From JADCGM01 sp943370355 (GTDB lineage Bacteria; Pseudomonadota; Alphaproteobacteria; Sphingomonadales; Sphingomonadaceae), in assembly GCA_943370355.1 (NCBI GenBank), contig CALRQP020000016.1, forward strand, positions 14,161 through 78,160: 64,000 nucleotides of DNA. Direction: 5' to 3'. Shown here piece by piece: positions 42,484-51,939 of this stretch. The position numbers and the translations under genes were made by a program. Positions within the stretch are counted from its first letter, which is position 1, and the number at the start of each line of letters is the position of its first letter. The notes beneath the pieces are model-generated. The model worked only from the letters and a program-made list of their open reading frames with translations, did not search any database and was not told the DNA's origin.

Positions 42484-43395
42484 TTACGGCGTTTTAACAG
42501 CCGCCGCGGCCCCCGGTTCCGGGGCCGGCGGCGGATCAAGCGCTGCATTCAGCAACACCGCCAACCGCACCCCGGCCTTCTCGACCGCCTCGCGCACGGC
42601 CGGCACGCCGCCCGCGATATAGTCTTGGCCGAGCATCACGCGCCCCTCGAGCTTCGCCTCACAGACATTCGCCTGCACCGGCAGCTTGCCGTAAACCGTG
42701 TCGCGCGACAGCTGCCAGCTCTCGCGCGCCCAGTCGGTGACATCGCCCGCCGTCCATGCGGCGCGCTGCTCGGCGGTAATCTCCGACATTAATCCCTTGG
42801 CATTCCCCGGCGGCGTGCTGATCGCCCGCTCGGCGAGTTCGCCGTCCCAGACCCGGTGCAGGTTCATCTTGTCGGGCGACTTCGCACCATAGGCGACCCT
42901 GGTGCGATTGCCGCCCGCATCCCCCGTATCGGCAATGTGCAGCGGCTGATGCATGTCGCCGACGAGGTGCACGAGGAAGGCCAGCGCCTGCACCCGCTCG
43001 CGCACCGGCAGCTTGCCGTCCTTGAGCATCCGCGCCATGCGCGGGATCTGCGTCGTCACGCACTGCCCGTTCGGGCATTCCGCCTTGATGTTGAAGGCCT
43101 TGCAGATCGGAATGTCCTGATAATGCCAATATTCGGCATAGGAAAAACGGTCGCCGAGCTTCTTGATACAGTCGGGCCATACGCTCGCATCCTCCATGTT
43201 GCGGACCGGGCATTCGGGCGTTTCCAGCTTCGCCGACTGCGCAATCAGCCGCGCCACCGCCCGCTTCGCCTTCGGCGTCAGCCCGGCTGCCGCGATCGTC
43301 GCGACCGTCTGATGCCCATATTCCCACCAGGCAAAGGCGGGCGAGGGCAGGGCGATCAGCAGTGGCAGGATCAGGCGGAGAATGAGGGTGCGCAT
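42484..43395 (-). CDS. Secreted S1/P1 nuclease
   Basis: A 303-residue S1/P1-type nuclease. Signal peptide 1-22 (ends AFA), so the mature protein begins with Trp23, whose amino group is a zinc ligand in this family. HLVGDMHQPLHIAD carries the next His/Asp zinc ligands. These enzymes cut single-stranded nucleic acid, and some act on phospholipids. Its stop is 14 bp before the metallopeptidase start. Confidence 0.92.
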   Translation of the reverse strand: MRTLILRLILPLLIALPSPAFAWWEYGHQTVATIAAAGLTPKAKRAVARLIAQSAKLETPECPVRNMEDASVWPDCIKKLGDRFSYAEYWHYQDIPICKAFNIKAECPNGQCVTTQIPRMARMLKDGKLPVRERVQALAFLVHLVGDMHQPLHIADTGDAGGNRTRVAYGAKSPDKMNLHRVWDGELAERAISTPPGNAKGLMSEITAEQRAAWTAGDVTDWARESWQLSRDTVYGKLPVQANVCEAKLEGRVMLGQDYIAGGVPAVREAVEKAGVRLAVLLNAALDPPPAPEPGAAAAVKTP

Positions 43396-43454
43396 GCCTA
43401 TCCCCTAAGCCACCCGGCATCCGCCCGGCAAGCTACGCGCCAACAAGGCGCAGG

Positions 43455-43919
43455 TCAGAGTCCGAGATCGCTCAGCCCGGGATGATCGTCAGGACGACGC
43501 CCCAGCGGCCAGTGGAATTTGCGCTCAGCCTCGCCGATCGGATGTTCGTTGATGCTGGCAATGCGCCGTTCCATCAGCCCGTCGGCATCGAACTGCCAAT
43601 TCTCATTGCCATAGGCGCGGAACCAGTGGCCGCTGTCGTCGTGATATTCATAGGCGAAGCGCACGGCGATCCGGTTGCCCGCGTGGGTCCAGACTTCCTT
43701 GATCAGCCGGTAATCGAGTTCGCGTGCCCATTTGCGCGTCAGGAACGCCTCGATGTCCGCGCGCCCGGAGATGAACTCAGCGCGGTTCCGCCACTGGCTG
43801 CCGGGCGTATAGGCCAGCGCCACCCGCGCCGGATCGCGGCTGTTCCACGCATCCTCGGCGAGCCGCGCTTTTTCCGCAGCGGTGGCATCGGTGAACGGCG
43901 GCAGCGGCGGGCGGCTCAT
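43455..43919 (-). CDS. NTF2-like DUF1348-family protein
   Basis: A 154-residue cone-shaped NTF2-like protein. Typical stretches are AEDAWNSRDPARVALAY, RAEFISGRADIEAFLTRKW and ENWQFDADGLMERRIASIN. Such folds serve as small enzymes or binding proteins; no function is known for this branch. Its ATG overlaps the stop of the flavin protein gene (ATGA), last in the LysR-flanked operon. Confidence 0.88.
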   Translation of the reverse strand: MSRPPLPPFTDATAAEKARLAEDAWNSRDPARVALAYTPGSQWRNRAEFISGRADIEAFLTRKWARELDYRLIKEVWTHAGNRIAVRFAYEYHDDSGHWFRAYGNENWQFDADGLMERRIASINEHPIGEAERKFHWPLGRRPDDHPGLSDLGL

Positions 43920-44530
43920 GTCTGGCGTCCTTTCAATCGGCTCAGTTCGGCTTCCAGTTCGGCAATGCGTGCATTTAGACCGGCGATGGCGTTTCCGACA
44001 TCCGCGGCATCGAGCTTCTGCGGAATATGTTTCGGGCAATTGGCATCCCACGCTTCGACGGTGAACAGCAGCGCCTGTTCGGGCCGCGCCCGGTAATTCT
44101 CCGGCATCAGCGCGGCGATGGTGGCGGGATCGCTGGACATCCGCGCCCGGCCCCAGATTTTGATGCGGCGCCGGTGGGCATAGTCCATCAGGAACAGGAA
44201 CGCCTTGTCATTGTCGGCGAGGTTGCCCGTCGAGATATATTGTTTGTTGCCACTATAGTCCGCGAAGCCAAGCGTCTGACTGTCCAGCACCCGGATGAAT
44301 CCTTTCGGACCGCCCCGGTGCTGCGCATAGGGCTGCCCGGCCGCATTGGCGGTCGCCAGATAGGCCGTGTCGACCCCGGTGAAGAACTCGATCAGGTCAT
44401 CGTCGATCGCGGTCCGGAATCCACCGCGCGCTTCCTGCCGCGCATAGGCGTCGCGCGAGCCCCGCGCGGTTTGCAGCGCCTTGACGGTTGGGGTGAAGGC
44501 GATGTCGCTGGAGGGGGAGGGGAGATCCAT
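43916..44530 (-). CDS. Pyridoxamine 5'-phosphate oxidase-family FMN-binding protein
   Basis: A 204-residue split-barrel flavin protein: LATANAAGQPYAQHRGGPKGF and NKAFLFLMDYAHRRRIKIWGRA (in parts) are typical of PNPOx-like FMN binding. The C-terminus ends with a short coiled coil (LNARIAELEAELSRLKG). The start at 44530 removes a long unsupported upstream extension. Likely a flavin reductase or oxidase of a small molecule, in one operon with the hydrolase and DUF1348 genes. Confidence 0.87.
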   Translation of the reverse strand: MDLPSPSSDIAFTPTVKALQTARGSRDAYARQEARGGFRTAIDDDLIEFFTGVDTAYLATANAAGQPYAQHRGGPKGFIRVLDSQTLGFADYSGNKQYISTGNLADNDKAFLFLMDYAHRRRIKIWGRARMSSDPATIAALMPENYRARPEQALLFTVEAWDANCPKHIPQKLDAADVGNAIAGLNARIAELEAELSRLKGRQT

Positions 44531-44595
44531 CGTGCGGTCCTTGGAGGGAGAAGGACATGCCGCCCGCGCGGGACTCGCGCGGGCGGCGGGGGAGG

Positions 44596-45591
44596 CTACT
44601 TTTTCGACGTCACCGTCTTGTCGTAGAAAGCGATGATATGGCTCGCGATGAAGGGCAGATTGTCCTCGGTCGCGAAGTGGCCGGCGTTCAGCCGGTATAT
44701 TTCGGCCTTGGGCAGGTCCTTCAGGAACGCCTCGCCGCCTTCGGGTGAGAAGAACGGGTCGTGCTGGCCCCAGAAGATCAGCGTCTTCGGCTGGTTGTCG
44801 CGCAGGAACTTCTGCCACGCCGGGTAGAGTTCCGGATTGTGGCGATAGTCGTAGAACAGGTCGAGCTGGATGCGCAGGCTGGTCGGCGAGGCAACCGAAG
44901 CGGCGTCGCTGATATAGGCTTCCGGCGCGATCAGCTCAGGGTGGCCTGCGCCGCCCAGATAGACAATGTTCTTGATTGCATCGAGCGTGTTGAACCCGGC
45001 GAGCGGCTTCTCGTTTGCCGGCGTCCGGTCGATCCACAGTGCCTTGCGGAAGCCGTCCCAGGCCGGGGTGAAGCCGACTTCATAGGCATTGCTGTTCTGG
45101 ACGATGAGCCAGTCGAGCGCCTTGGGGTTGCGGCCGACGATGCGGAAACCGACCGGGCCGCCATAATCCTGCACGAACAGGCCGTAATGATCGAAGCCCT
45201 TGGCAGCGAGGAACTTCTCCATCGTCACCGAGATGGCATCGAAGGAATAGGCATAGGTCGCGGGATCGGGATGATCGCTGTTGCCAAAGCCCTGATAGTC
45301 GGGTGCGATCACATGGAAGCGACCTGCGAGCGCTGGCATCAGATCGCGGAACTGGTGCGACGACGACGGCCAGCCGTGCAGCAGCACGAGCTTCGGCAGC
45401 TTCGGATCGCCGGCTTCGCGGTAGGCGATGTTGAGACCGTCGACCTTGATCGTGCCGTAGCGAACCTGCGACGGCGCGACCGGCGTGGTGATCACGGTCG
45501 GAGCGGCATAGGCGGCGGCCGACATGGCGAGGTTGGAAACGCTGACAAGGATACCAAAAGCAGCGGCGAGGAAACGGGATTTACGGGTCAT
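44596..45591 (-). CDS. Secreted alpha/beta hydrolase, epoxide hydrolase / haloalkane dehalogenase type
   Basis: A 331-residue protein with an N-terminal signal (about 1-29, ends AYA). The oxyanion motif HGWP, the nucleophile elbow QDYGGPVG with Asp instead of Ser, and a late His (NAGHFATED) match epoxide hydrolases and dehalogenases, so the product would form an alkyl-enzyme ester. The lid segment lies between. Expected substrates are epoxides or haloalkanes; neither can be assigned. Confidence 0.88.
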   Translation of the reverse strand: MTRKSRFLAAAFGILVSVSNLAMSAAAYAAPTVITTPVAPSQVRYGTIKVDGLNIAYREAGDPKLPKLVLLHGWPSSSHQFRDLMPALAGRFHVIAPDYQGFGNSDHPDPATYAYSFDAISVTMEKFLAAKGFDHYGLFVQDYGGPVGFRIVGRNPKALDWLIVQNSNAYEVGFTPAWDGFRKALWIDRTPANEKPLAGFNTLDAIKNIVYLGGAGHPELIAPEAYISDAASVASPTSLRIQLDLFYDYRHNPELYPAWQKFLRDNQPKTLIFWGQHDPFFSPEGGEAFLKDLPKAEIYRLNAGHFATEDNLPFIASHIIAFYDKTVTSKK

Positions 45592-45683
45592 GGCTTGGTC
45601 CCGTCGAAATGCGGTGGGTGGGGGGAGGATGGCGGGCGCCGGCCGGGGGAAACCGGCGCCCGCACCTCGTCGTCGCTGGGGGG

Positions 45684-46235
45684 TCAGGCGGCCTTGCGGG
45701 CCTCGACGACGGGGAAGTCGATCTCGGTCTTGAAGACTTCGTTGACGTAGTTGGTCCAGGTGTTCAGCGCGACGTGCTGGACGATCTCGAGCAGCTGCGC
45801 GTCGGTGTAGCCAGCGAGCCGGACGGTCGCGAAATCGGCCTCCGCGACATGGCCGCGCGCCTTGGTGATCGCAGCGGCAAAGCGGACGGCGGCATCGGCC
45901 TTCGGATCGTTCGAGGCCCCGCTGCGGTTCGCGGTCATCTCGGCGTCGTCCAGCTTGAGGAGGTTCTTGCCGATATAGGTGTGCGCCGAGAGGCAATAGT
46001 CGCAGCCGTTGATCTCGGCGACGGCCAGCGCGATCCGCTCGCGGGTCGCGGCGGGCAAAGCACCCTTGCCGAGTGCGCCGGACATGCCGAGATAGCCTTC
46101 GAGTGCGGCCGGGCTCAGCGAGATCGAGCGGAACATGTTCGGCACGCTGCCAAGCTGCTTGCTGACGGCGTCGAGCAGGGGTTGCGACTTGGCGGGTGCG
46201 TCGGCAATCGTTGCGGGGGTCGGGAGGCGGGTCAT
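45684..46235 (-). CDS. Carboxymuconolactone decarboxylase / AhpD-like peroxidase
   Basis: A 183-residue all-helical protein with the AhpD-type redox CxxC in CDYCLSAHTYIGKN and the following His. AhpD-like proteins act as alkylhydroperoxidases using the two cysteines; the sister group without CxxC has decarboxylase activity, so the redox role is favoured. First gene of the leftward operon and divergent from the LysR gene. Confidence 0.9.
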   Translation of the reverse strand: MTRLPTPATIADAPAKSQPLLDAVSKQLGSVPNMFRSISLSPAALEGYLGMSGALGKGALPAATRERIALAVAEINGCDYCLSAHTYIGKNLLKLDDAEMTANRSGASNDPKADAAVRFAAAITKARGHVAEADFATVRLAGYTDAQLLEIVQHVALNTWTNYVNEVFKTEIDFPVVEARKAA

Positions 46236-46304
46236 GGTCGTTTCCTTTCGTCGGACTGGCCGCTATCGGCCGGTGAAAATGAAGTACGGCCTTCCGCTGG
46301 TTTG

Positions 46305-46323
46305 CAGTATCCGCTAAATACTG
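46305..46323. promoter_or_regulatory. Likely LysR operator between divergent genes
   Basis: CAGTAT (46305-46310), a 7-nt spacer, ATACTG (46318-46323): a perfect inverted repeat. It contains T-N11-A (T46308, A46320), the LysR binding form. It is 31 bp before the regulator ATG and 70 bp from the AhpD-like start. Confidence 0.7.
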
Positions 46324-46353
46324 AATTTATCCTTCCATATTTCGAGAGGCGCA

Positions 46354-47259
46354 ATGGACCGGTTCGACGCGATGGCGACACTGATCGCGGCGGTCGATGG
46401 CGGCAGCCTTTCGGCGGCATCGCGGATGCTGCGCATGCCGCTGCCGACGGTCAGCCGTAAGGTGTCGGAGCTTGAAGCACACCTCGGAACCCGGCTCGTC
46501 GTGCGCACCAGTCGCAGGCTGCTTCTGACCGAAGCCGGGGAGGCTTATGTTGCGGCGGCCCGCCAGATCCTCGAGACCGTCGAGGAAGCCGAGCGGAGCG
46601 CGGCGGGTGAATATCGCGCGCCGCGCGGCCATCTGACGATCACCGCGCCGGTCATGTTCGGCCGGCTGCATGTCGAGCCCGTCCTGCTCGAGTTTCTCCG
46701 CGCCTATCCTGATATCGATGCGCGGCTGATCCTCGCCGACCATGTCGTCAATCTTGTCGAAGATCACATCGACGTCGCGATCCGCATCGGCAGCCTGCCC
46801 GACAGCAGCATGGTCGCGACGCGCCTTGGCGAGATCGGCTGGGTGACCTGCGCCAGTCCCGCCTATCTCGCGGCACGCGGCTCGCCGGAGTCGCCTGCCG
46901 GCCTGGCGCGACATGCCTGCGTGATGTTCGAAGGCCTTTATGCAAATACGGCCTGGGCTTTCGGCCGTGGCAGGCAGGCGACCGTTGCCGCGATCCGGCC
47001 ACGCTTCGCCGTCAATTCCGCTGATGCCGCGATCACCGCGGCCAAGGCCGGCGCGGGGATTACCCGTGTCCTGTCCTATCAGGTCGCCGATGCCGTCGCC
47101 GCCGGCGACCTGACGCTGGTCCTGCGCGCATTTGAGCCAGACCTCCTGCCCGTCCATCTCGTCCACGCCGGGCGGTCGCTGCTCCCACTCAAACTGCGCG
47201 CGTTCCTGGATTTTGCGGGACCGCGCCTGAAGGCGTCGGTTAGCAAATCGAAGCTCTAG
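46354..47259 (+). CDS. LysR-family transcriptional regulator
   Basis: A 301-residue LTTR. The N-terminal winged HTH is clear (DRFDAMATLIAAVDGGSLSAASRMLRMPLPTVSRKVSELEAHLGTRLVVR, in parts, 2-50), then a linker helix and a periplasmic-binding-like effector domain (95-290). It is divergent from the AhpD-like/epoxide-hydrolase-like operon and presumably controls it together with its own expression, through the operator at 46305. Confidence 0.92.
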   Translation: MDRFDAMATLIAAVDGGSLSAASRMLRMPLPTVSRKVSELEAHLGTRLVVRTSRRLLLTEAGEAYVAAARQILETVEEAERSAAGEYRAPRGHLTITAPVMFGRLHVEPVLLEFLRAYPDIDARLILADHVVNLVEDHIDVAIRIGSLPDSSMVATRLGEIGWVTCASPAYLAARGSPESPAGLARHACVMFEGLYANTAWAFGRGRQATVAAIRPRFAVNSADAAITAAKAGAGITRVLSYQVADAVAAGDLTLVLRAFEPDLLPVHLVHAGRSLLPLKLRAFLDFAGPRLKASVSKSKL

Positions 47260-47290
47260 GCTCAGAGCTTATAAGATGATGAGGGAAGAA

Positions 47291-47366
<76 letters not shown>

Positions 47367-47421
47367 ACGCCGCTGTTCGCGGGAGAGCGGCGTTTAGGGC
47401 GGTCGGGCAGGGGCGTCAAGC

Positions 47422-48555
47422 CTAGAGCGACGAGGGTCCGACGCCGAGCGTTGTCCGGTCGCGCTGCCTGGCAATCGACAATAGGATGCCGAGGGTCACG
47501 AGCAACGTCAGCATGGCGGACCCGCCGTAGGAAATGAGCGGCAGCGGGATGCCCACGACGGGTGCGAGGCCCATGACCATCCCGGTGTTGATGACAACAT
47601 AGAAAGCGATCGTGCAGGTCAGGCCCATTGCGGCGAGCCGGGCAAAGTGGCTGCGGGCGCTCAGCGCGACGCCGATGCCCCAGGCGATGATGAAGCCGAA
47701 TCCCGCCAGCACGAACAGCCCGCCCATCAGCCCCCATTCCTCGGCCATCGTCGCGAACACGAAGTCGGTGTGCCGCTCCGGCAGATATTCGAGCGCGCCC
47801 TGCGTGCCGTTGAGGAATCCCTTGCCGAAAATGCCACCCGAGCCGATCGCGATCTTCGATTGGGTGATGTGATAGCCGGCACCGAGTGGGTCACTCGACG
47901 GATCGAGGAAGGTCGCGATGCGCTTCTTTTGATAGCCGTGCATCATGCTCATCGCGACGGGCAGCGCGGCGGCTGCCGCGGCGAGACCCCCGATGAACCA
48001 GCGCAGCCTTATGCCGGCAAGGAACAACATCGCCGCGCCGCCGAACGCAATCATGAGACCGGTGCCGAGATCGGGCTGCAGCGCGACGAGCGCGAACGGC
48101 ACGAGGATCATCAGCACCGGCGGCCAGAAGGACCGCAGCGTCTCGACATGGCCCCGCGGCAGGAAATGATAATAGCGGGCGAGCGCAAGGATCACCGCGA
48201 TTTTCATGAATTCGGACGGCTGCAGCCGGATGATGCCAAGGTCGATCCAGCGCTGCCCGCCCTTGCCGACAAAGCCGACCGCCTCGACGAGCAGCAGCAG
48301 GATCAGGATCGCGCCATAGGCCGGATAGGCGAAGCGTGCCCAGACCGTCATGTCGACATGCGCGATGACGAGCATGAGGATCAGCATCGCGCCGAACTTG
48401 ATGCCCTGGTTGAGCGCCCAGGGTTGCAGGCTGCCGCCCGCCGCCGAATAAAGGATGATCAGCCCGAAGCTGCCGAGCGCGATGATCGTAAGGATCACCG
48501 GCCACGGCAGCGCCCGGAGCTTGTCGGGCAGCGCAACGGGGGTGAAGTCGTTCAT
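47422..48555 (-). CDS. rodA: Rod-shape glycosyltransferase RodA (SEDS family)
   Basis: A 377-residue polytopic SEDS protein. Visible are GGQRWIDLG, the DPSSDPLGAGYH loop, QSKIAIGSGGIFGKG, and the conserved GMVMGLAPVVGIPLPLISYGGS (in parts). RodA polymerises glycan during elongation with PBP2. ATG at 48555 overlaps the mrdA stop. Last gene of mreB-mreC-mreD-mrdA-rodA. Confidence 0.96.
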   Translation of the reverse strand: MNDFTPVALPDKLRALPWPVILTIIALGSFGLIILYSAAGGSLQPWALNQGIKFGAMLILMLVIAHVDMTVWARFAYPAYGAILILLLLVEAVGFVGKGGQRWIDLGIIRLQPSEFMKIAVILALARYYHFLPRGHVETLRSFWPPVLMILVPFALVALQPDLGTGLMIAFGGAAMLFLAGIRLRWFIGGLAAAAAALPVAMSMMHGYQKKRIATFLDPSSDPLGAGYHITQSKIAIGSGGIFGKGFLNGTQGALEYLPERHTDFVFATMAEEWGLMGGLFVLAGFGFIIAWGIGVALSARSHFARLAAMGLTCTIAFYVVINTGMVMGLAPVVGIPLPLISYGGSAMLTLLVTLGILLSIARQRDRTTLGVGPSSL

Positions 48556-50498
48556 TCGGTGCCCTCGGGCGCAGGGACGGGAGGGTCCTGCACCGCGGCG
48601 GCGAGGCCATTCGCCTGCCGCGCGGCCGCCGCCTCGGCCGCTTCGATCTTCGCCTTCTTGGCGGCCCAGTCGGCTTCGAGCACGTCGAGCGTCCGCATCG
48701 CGGTCTGCGGCTCGAACAGATAGGTCAGCACATCGCGCGCGATCGGCGCTGCGGCGGTGCCGCCATGGCTGCCATGTTCGACAATTACCGCACAGGCATA
48801 GCGCGGCTCGACGGCCGGCGCGAAGCTCACGAACAGCGCATGGTCGCGGAATTTCCACGGGAACATGTCGCTGTTGGTATAGCCGCGCCGCCGGTCGGCC
48901 ATGGTGATCGCGCGCACCTGCGCCGAGCCGGTCTTGCCGGCGATCTGGAAGGCGTCGGTGCGGGCCTTCGCCCAGAAGGCCGTCCCGGCCCGCGAATTGA
49001 CCACATCGCTCATTCCGGCGCGGATCACGTCGAGCTGCTCCGGCGGTACCCCAAGATCGTCGCTCGGGACCGACGCGCCTCCGATCAGCCGCGGCACCAC
49101 GCGGCGGCCGCTGGCAATGCGCGCCGACATCACGGCAAGCTGCAACGGCGTCGCGATCGTATAGCCTTGGCCGATCGAGGCGTTGAGCGTCTCGGCCACG
49201 ATCCAGTCCTTGTCGAAGCGCTTCCGCTTCCAGGCGGGGGTCGGCATCAGCCCGTCGCGCATGCCCGATATCGGCAGGTCGAATTTTTCGCCCCAGCCGA
49301 ACTTACGCCCGGTTGCTGCGAGCCCATCGATGCCGACCGCGCGCCCCATCGTCCAGAAATAGACGTCGCAGCTCTGCGTGATCGCGCGGTGCATGTCGAC
49401 GGCGCCGTGGCCACTATGCCGCCAGCAGTGGAACGTATGACTGCCGAGCCGGTAGGTGCCGCCGCAGTTGACGGTCTGGTCGGGCGAAATCCCTGCCGCG
49501 AGCGCTGCGAGCGCCGTCGTCATCTTGAAGGTCGAACCGGGCGGATAGAGGCCCTGCACCGATTTGTTGATCAGCGGGTGATGGTCGCTCTCCATGAGCG
49601 ACGTCCAGTTGGCGCGTGTGATGCCCTGCGAGAAGACATTGGGATCGAACGCCGGCATCGACAGCATGCACAATATGTCGCCGGTCCAGCAGTCCATGAC
49701 GACGACGCTCGCCGAATCGCTGCCGATGCGGCGCGCGGCATAGCTTTGCAGGTCGCGGTCGATGGTCAGCTTGACGGTCTCGCCAGGCTTGTCGTGGATC
49801 TCGTCGAGATCGCGCAGGATGCGGCCGCGCGCGTTGACCTCGACGCGCCGTGCGCCCGCCGTGCCGCGCAGCTTCTCGTCGAGCGTTTTCTCGATGCCGT
49901 CCTTGCCGACCCGGAAACCTGGGAAGACATAAAGGGGGTCGCGGCTTTCGAGAAACTGCTCGCGCGTCGGCTTTGCGACATAGCCAAGCAAATGCCCGAC
50001 CGCCTGACCGTCCGGATAATAGCGCGCAAAGCCGCGCACCGGCTGGACGCCGGGCAGGTCGGGCAGGCGCACGTTGATCGCGGCGAAGGTCTGCCAGTCG
50101 AGCCCCTTCGCCACCTCCACCGGCACATAGCCGGGTACCTGCCGGATCGCCTGATGCACGCGGGCGATATCCTCGGGCGTCAGCGGCAACACGCGGGAAA
50201 TGGCGGCCAGTGTCGCGTCGATGTTATCCACCTGCTCGGCGACCAGTTCGAGCCGGTAATCGGGCCGGTTGAGTGCGAGCGGCTTGCCATTGCGGTCGAC
50301 GATCCAGCCGCGCCGCGGCGGGATCAGCCGCACCGAGACGCGGTTGCTTTCGGCCAGCGTCCGGTATTTCTGCTCCTCGAACACCGACAGCCACGCCATT
50401 CGGCCCGCCAGCCCCAGGCCGGTCGCGGCCATTCCGGCACCGAGGAACAAGGCACGCCGGGAGAAGCGCAGTTCGCGATCGACTTCGGTCTGGATCAC
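48552..50498 (-). CDS. mrdA: Penicillin-binding protein 2 (elongation transpeptidase)
   Basis: A 648-residue class B PBP: one N-terminal helix (about 16-36), pedestal domain (from RGWIVDRNGKPLA), transpeptidase SxxK in PPGSTFKMT, ITQSCDVYF (SxN-like), and KTGSAQ near the end. It crosslinks peptidoglycan with RodA. It begins at GTG 50498 inside the mreD stop (GTGA). Confidence 0.96.
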   Translation of the reverse strand: MIQTEVDRELRFSRRALFLGAGMAATGLGLAGRMAWLSVFEEQKYRTLAESNRVSVRLIPPRRGWIVDRNGKPLALNRPDYRLELVAEQVDNIDATLAAISRVLPLTPEDIARVHQAIRQVPGYVPVEVAKGLDWQTFAAINVRLPDLPGVQPVRGFARYYPDGQAVGHLLGYVAKPTREQFLESRDPLYVFPGFRVGKDGIEKTLDEKLRGTAGARRVEVNARGRILRDLDEIHDKPGETVKLTIDRDLQSYAARRIGSDSASVVVMDCWTGDILCMLSMPAFDPNVFSQGITRANWTSLMESDHHPLINKSVQGLYPPGSTFKMTTALAALAAGISPDQTVNCGGTYRLGSHTFHCWRHSGHGAVDMHRAITQSCDVYFWTMGRAVGIDGLAATGRKFGWGEKFDLPISGMRDGLMPTPAWKRKRFDKDWIVAETLNASIGQGYTIATPLQLAVMSARIASGRRVVPRLIGGASVPSDDLGVPPEQLDVIRAGMSDVVNSRAGTAFWAKARTDAFQIAGKTGSAQVRAITMADRRRGYTNSDMFPWKFRDHALFVSFAPAVEPRYACAVIVEHGSHGGTAAAPIARDVLTYLFEPQTAMRTLDVLEADWAAKKAKIEAAEAAAARQANGLAAAVQDPPVPAPEGTE

Positions 50499-51025
50499 CG
50501 CGCCGCGACCCAGCGCCGCTGCACGCGCGCGGCAAGTCCGACCGCAAGCGGATAGGCGAGTACCGTTGCCACGGCCTGGACCATCAGCGGTCCCTCGGGC
50601 CGTCCGCCGAGCACGGCGGACAGCAGCACCCCGGACAGCAGTTGATAGGTGAACACCGCGATTGCCGCAAAACCCCATTCGACCGCGAATGTCTGCCGTC
50701 CGGCCGTCTGCTCGCCGATGCCGACACCAAGCGCGAGAATCGGCAGCAGCGTCGCATTGATCCCGAGCGGCAGGCCCAGCGCCGCGTCGGCGACGAGACC
50801 GATCGGCATCGCAACCCAGGCTGGCATCAGCGACGGCTGGAACAGCGCCCAGACCAGCACCGACAGCATCGTGAGGTGCGGCAGGACTGGACTCGGCGTG
50901 AACAAGGGGAAGGACATCAGCGCGGTCGCTGCGAGCGTCGTCAGCGCGGGGACGCTCATGCGCCAATGGTCGGCGATCCAACCCAGCCGCTCGTCGCGGC
51001 TCATCGACCGCCACGGCGACGTCAC
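50495..51025 (-). CDS. mreD: Rod-shape-determining protein MreD
   Basis: A 176-residue membrane protein with about five helices and the MreD-like stretch PIGLVADAALGLPLGIN. Family identification rests on length, topology and position. The GTG at 51025 overlaps the mreC stop (GTGA); longer starts lie within mreC. Confidence 0.85.
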   Translation of the reverse strand: MTSPWRSMSRDERLGWIADHWRMSVPALTTLAATALMSFPLFTPSPVLPHLTMLSVLVWALFQPSLMPAWVAMPIGLVADAALGLPLGINATLLPILALGVGIGEQTAGRQTFAVEWGFAAIAVFTYQLLSGVLLSAVLGGRPEGPLMVQAVATVLAYPLAVGLAARVQRRWVAAR

Positions 51026-51912
51026 GGCTTGGCCGCTGTCGTTGGTGGCGGCGCGGGCGCGACAACCGGCGGCAGCCATGGCTGTTGCACGATGACATAG
51101 CCGAGCCCGTCCAGCCGCGCTGCAGGGCGAGCGAGCGGGATCTCGCCGTCGAAATCCACCACCGTGGCGACCGGCAGGTCGGGCGGAAACACCCCGCCGT
51201 CGCCTGAGGTCACCAGCCGGTCGCCGCGCTGCAGCAGGCCATCGACGGGCGCGGCATAGCGCACCTCGAGGATGCCGCCGTCGACTCCTGCCAGCATCGC
51301 CGGCTTGCCCGTCCGCACCACCCGCACCGGGATGCGGCTCGATGCGTCGGTGATCAGCAGCACGCGCGAAGCGCCTTGCCCGACCTCGATGACGCGCCCG
51401 ACCAGCCCGTCGACGCTGCGCACCGGCTGCCCCGGCCGCAGTCCCTCGCGCGCGCCACCCGCGACGACGGCAGAGCGGACATAGCTGCCCGACGACGCAC
51501 CGGCGATCGCGACCACCCGCCGCCAGCCCGCATGGACGTCGACGACATTCAGCAGCGCCTTCAATTGCCGATTCTGCCGCAACAGCGCATCGCGCTGCTC
51601 GGCCAGCGGGCGCGTGCGCTCAAGCTGGGCCTCGAGCTCGCGATTGCGGGAGACCGCGCCGAAATAATCCGCCGCCGCCCCGAACCAGCCCTCGACGGTT
51701 GCGACGGGCAGCCGCGCCCAGGACCAGACCGGTGCTGTCACATCGAGCGCGATGCCACGCAGGGGCCGGCCCTGCGCGGGATCGCTGCGGCTGCCGATGA
51801 GGAAAGCGATCCCGACAATCACCGCCAGTCCGCTCGCGACAGCCGCATAGAGCGCGCGGTTTCGTTCGCGACGTGAGATGCTCGACCAGCTTGTTCGGGA
51901 CGGCCAGGCCAC
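51022..51912 (-). CDS. mreC: Rod-shape-determining protein MreC
   Basis: A 296-residue protein: one helix (about 22-41), a coiled coil (EAQLERTRPLAEQRDALLRQNRQLKALL, in parts) and two beta-barrel domains (VVAIAGASSGSYVRSAVVAGG, RLVTSGDGGVFPP). MreC links MreB to PBP2 in the periplasm. I chose GTG 51912, preceded by GGAGGGGG, over GTG 51930 whose upstream site is worse. Confidence 0.92.
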   Translation of the reverse strand: MAWPSRTSWSSISRRERNRALYAAVASGLAVIVGIAFLIGSRSDPAQGRPLRGIALDVTAPVWSWARLPVATVEGWFGAAADYFGAVSRNRELEAQLERTRPLAEQRDALLRQNRQLKALLNVVDVHAGWRRVVAIAGASSGSYVRSAVVAGGAREGLRPGQPVRSVDGLVGRVIEVGQGASRVLLITDASSRIPVRVVRTGKPAMLAGVDGGILEVRYAAPVDGLLQRGDRLVTSGDGGVFPPDLPVATVVDFDGEIPLARPAARLDGLGYVIVQQPWLPPVVAPAPPPTTAAKP

Positions 51913-51939
51913 GGCGCCCCCTCCTCGCACTCAAAACGG

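Noticed and set aside
48765..50555. 596-codon open frame on the plus strand across mrdA
   Set aside because: Shadow frame; PBP2 motifs are on the minus strand.
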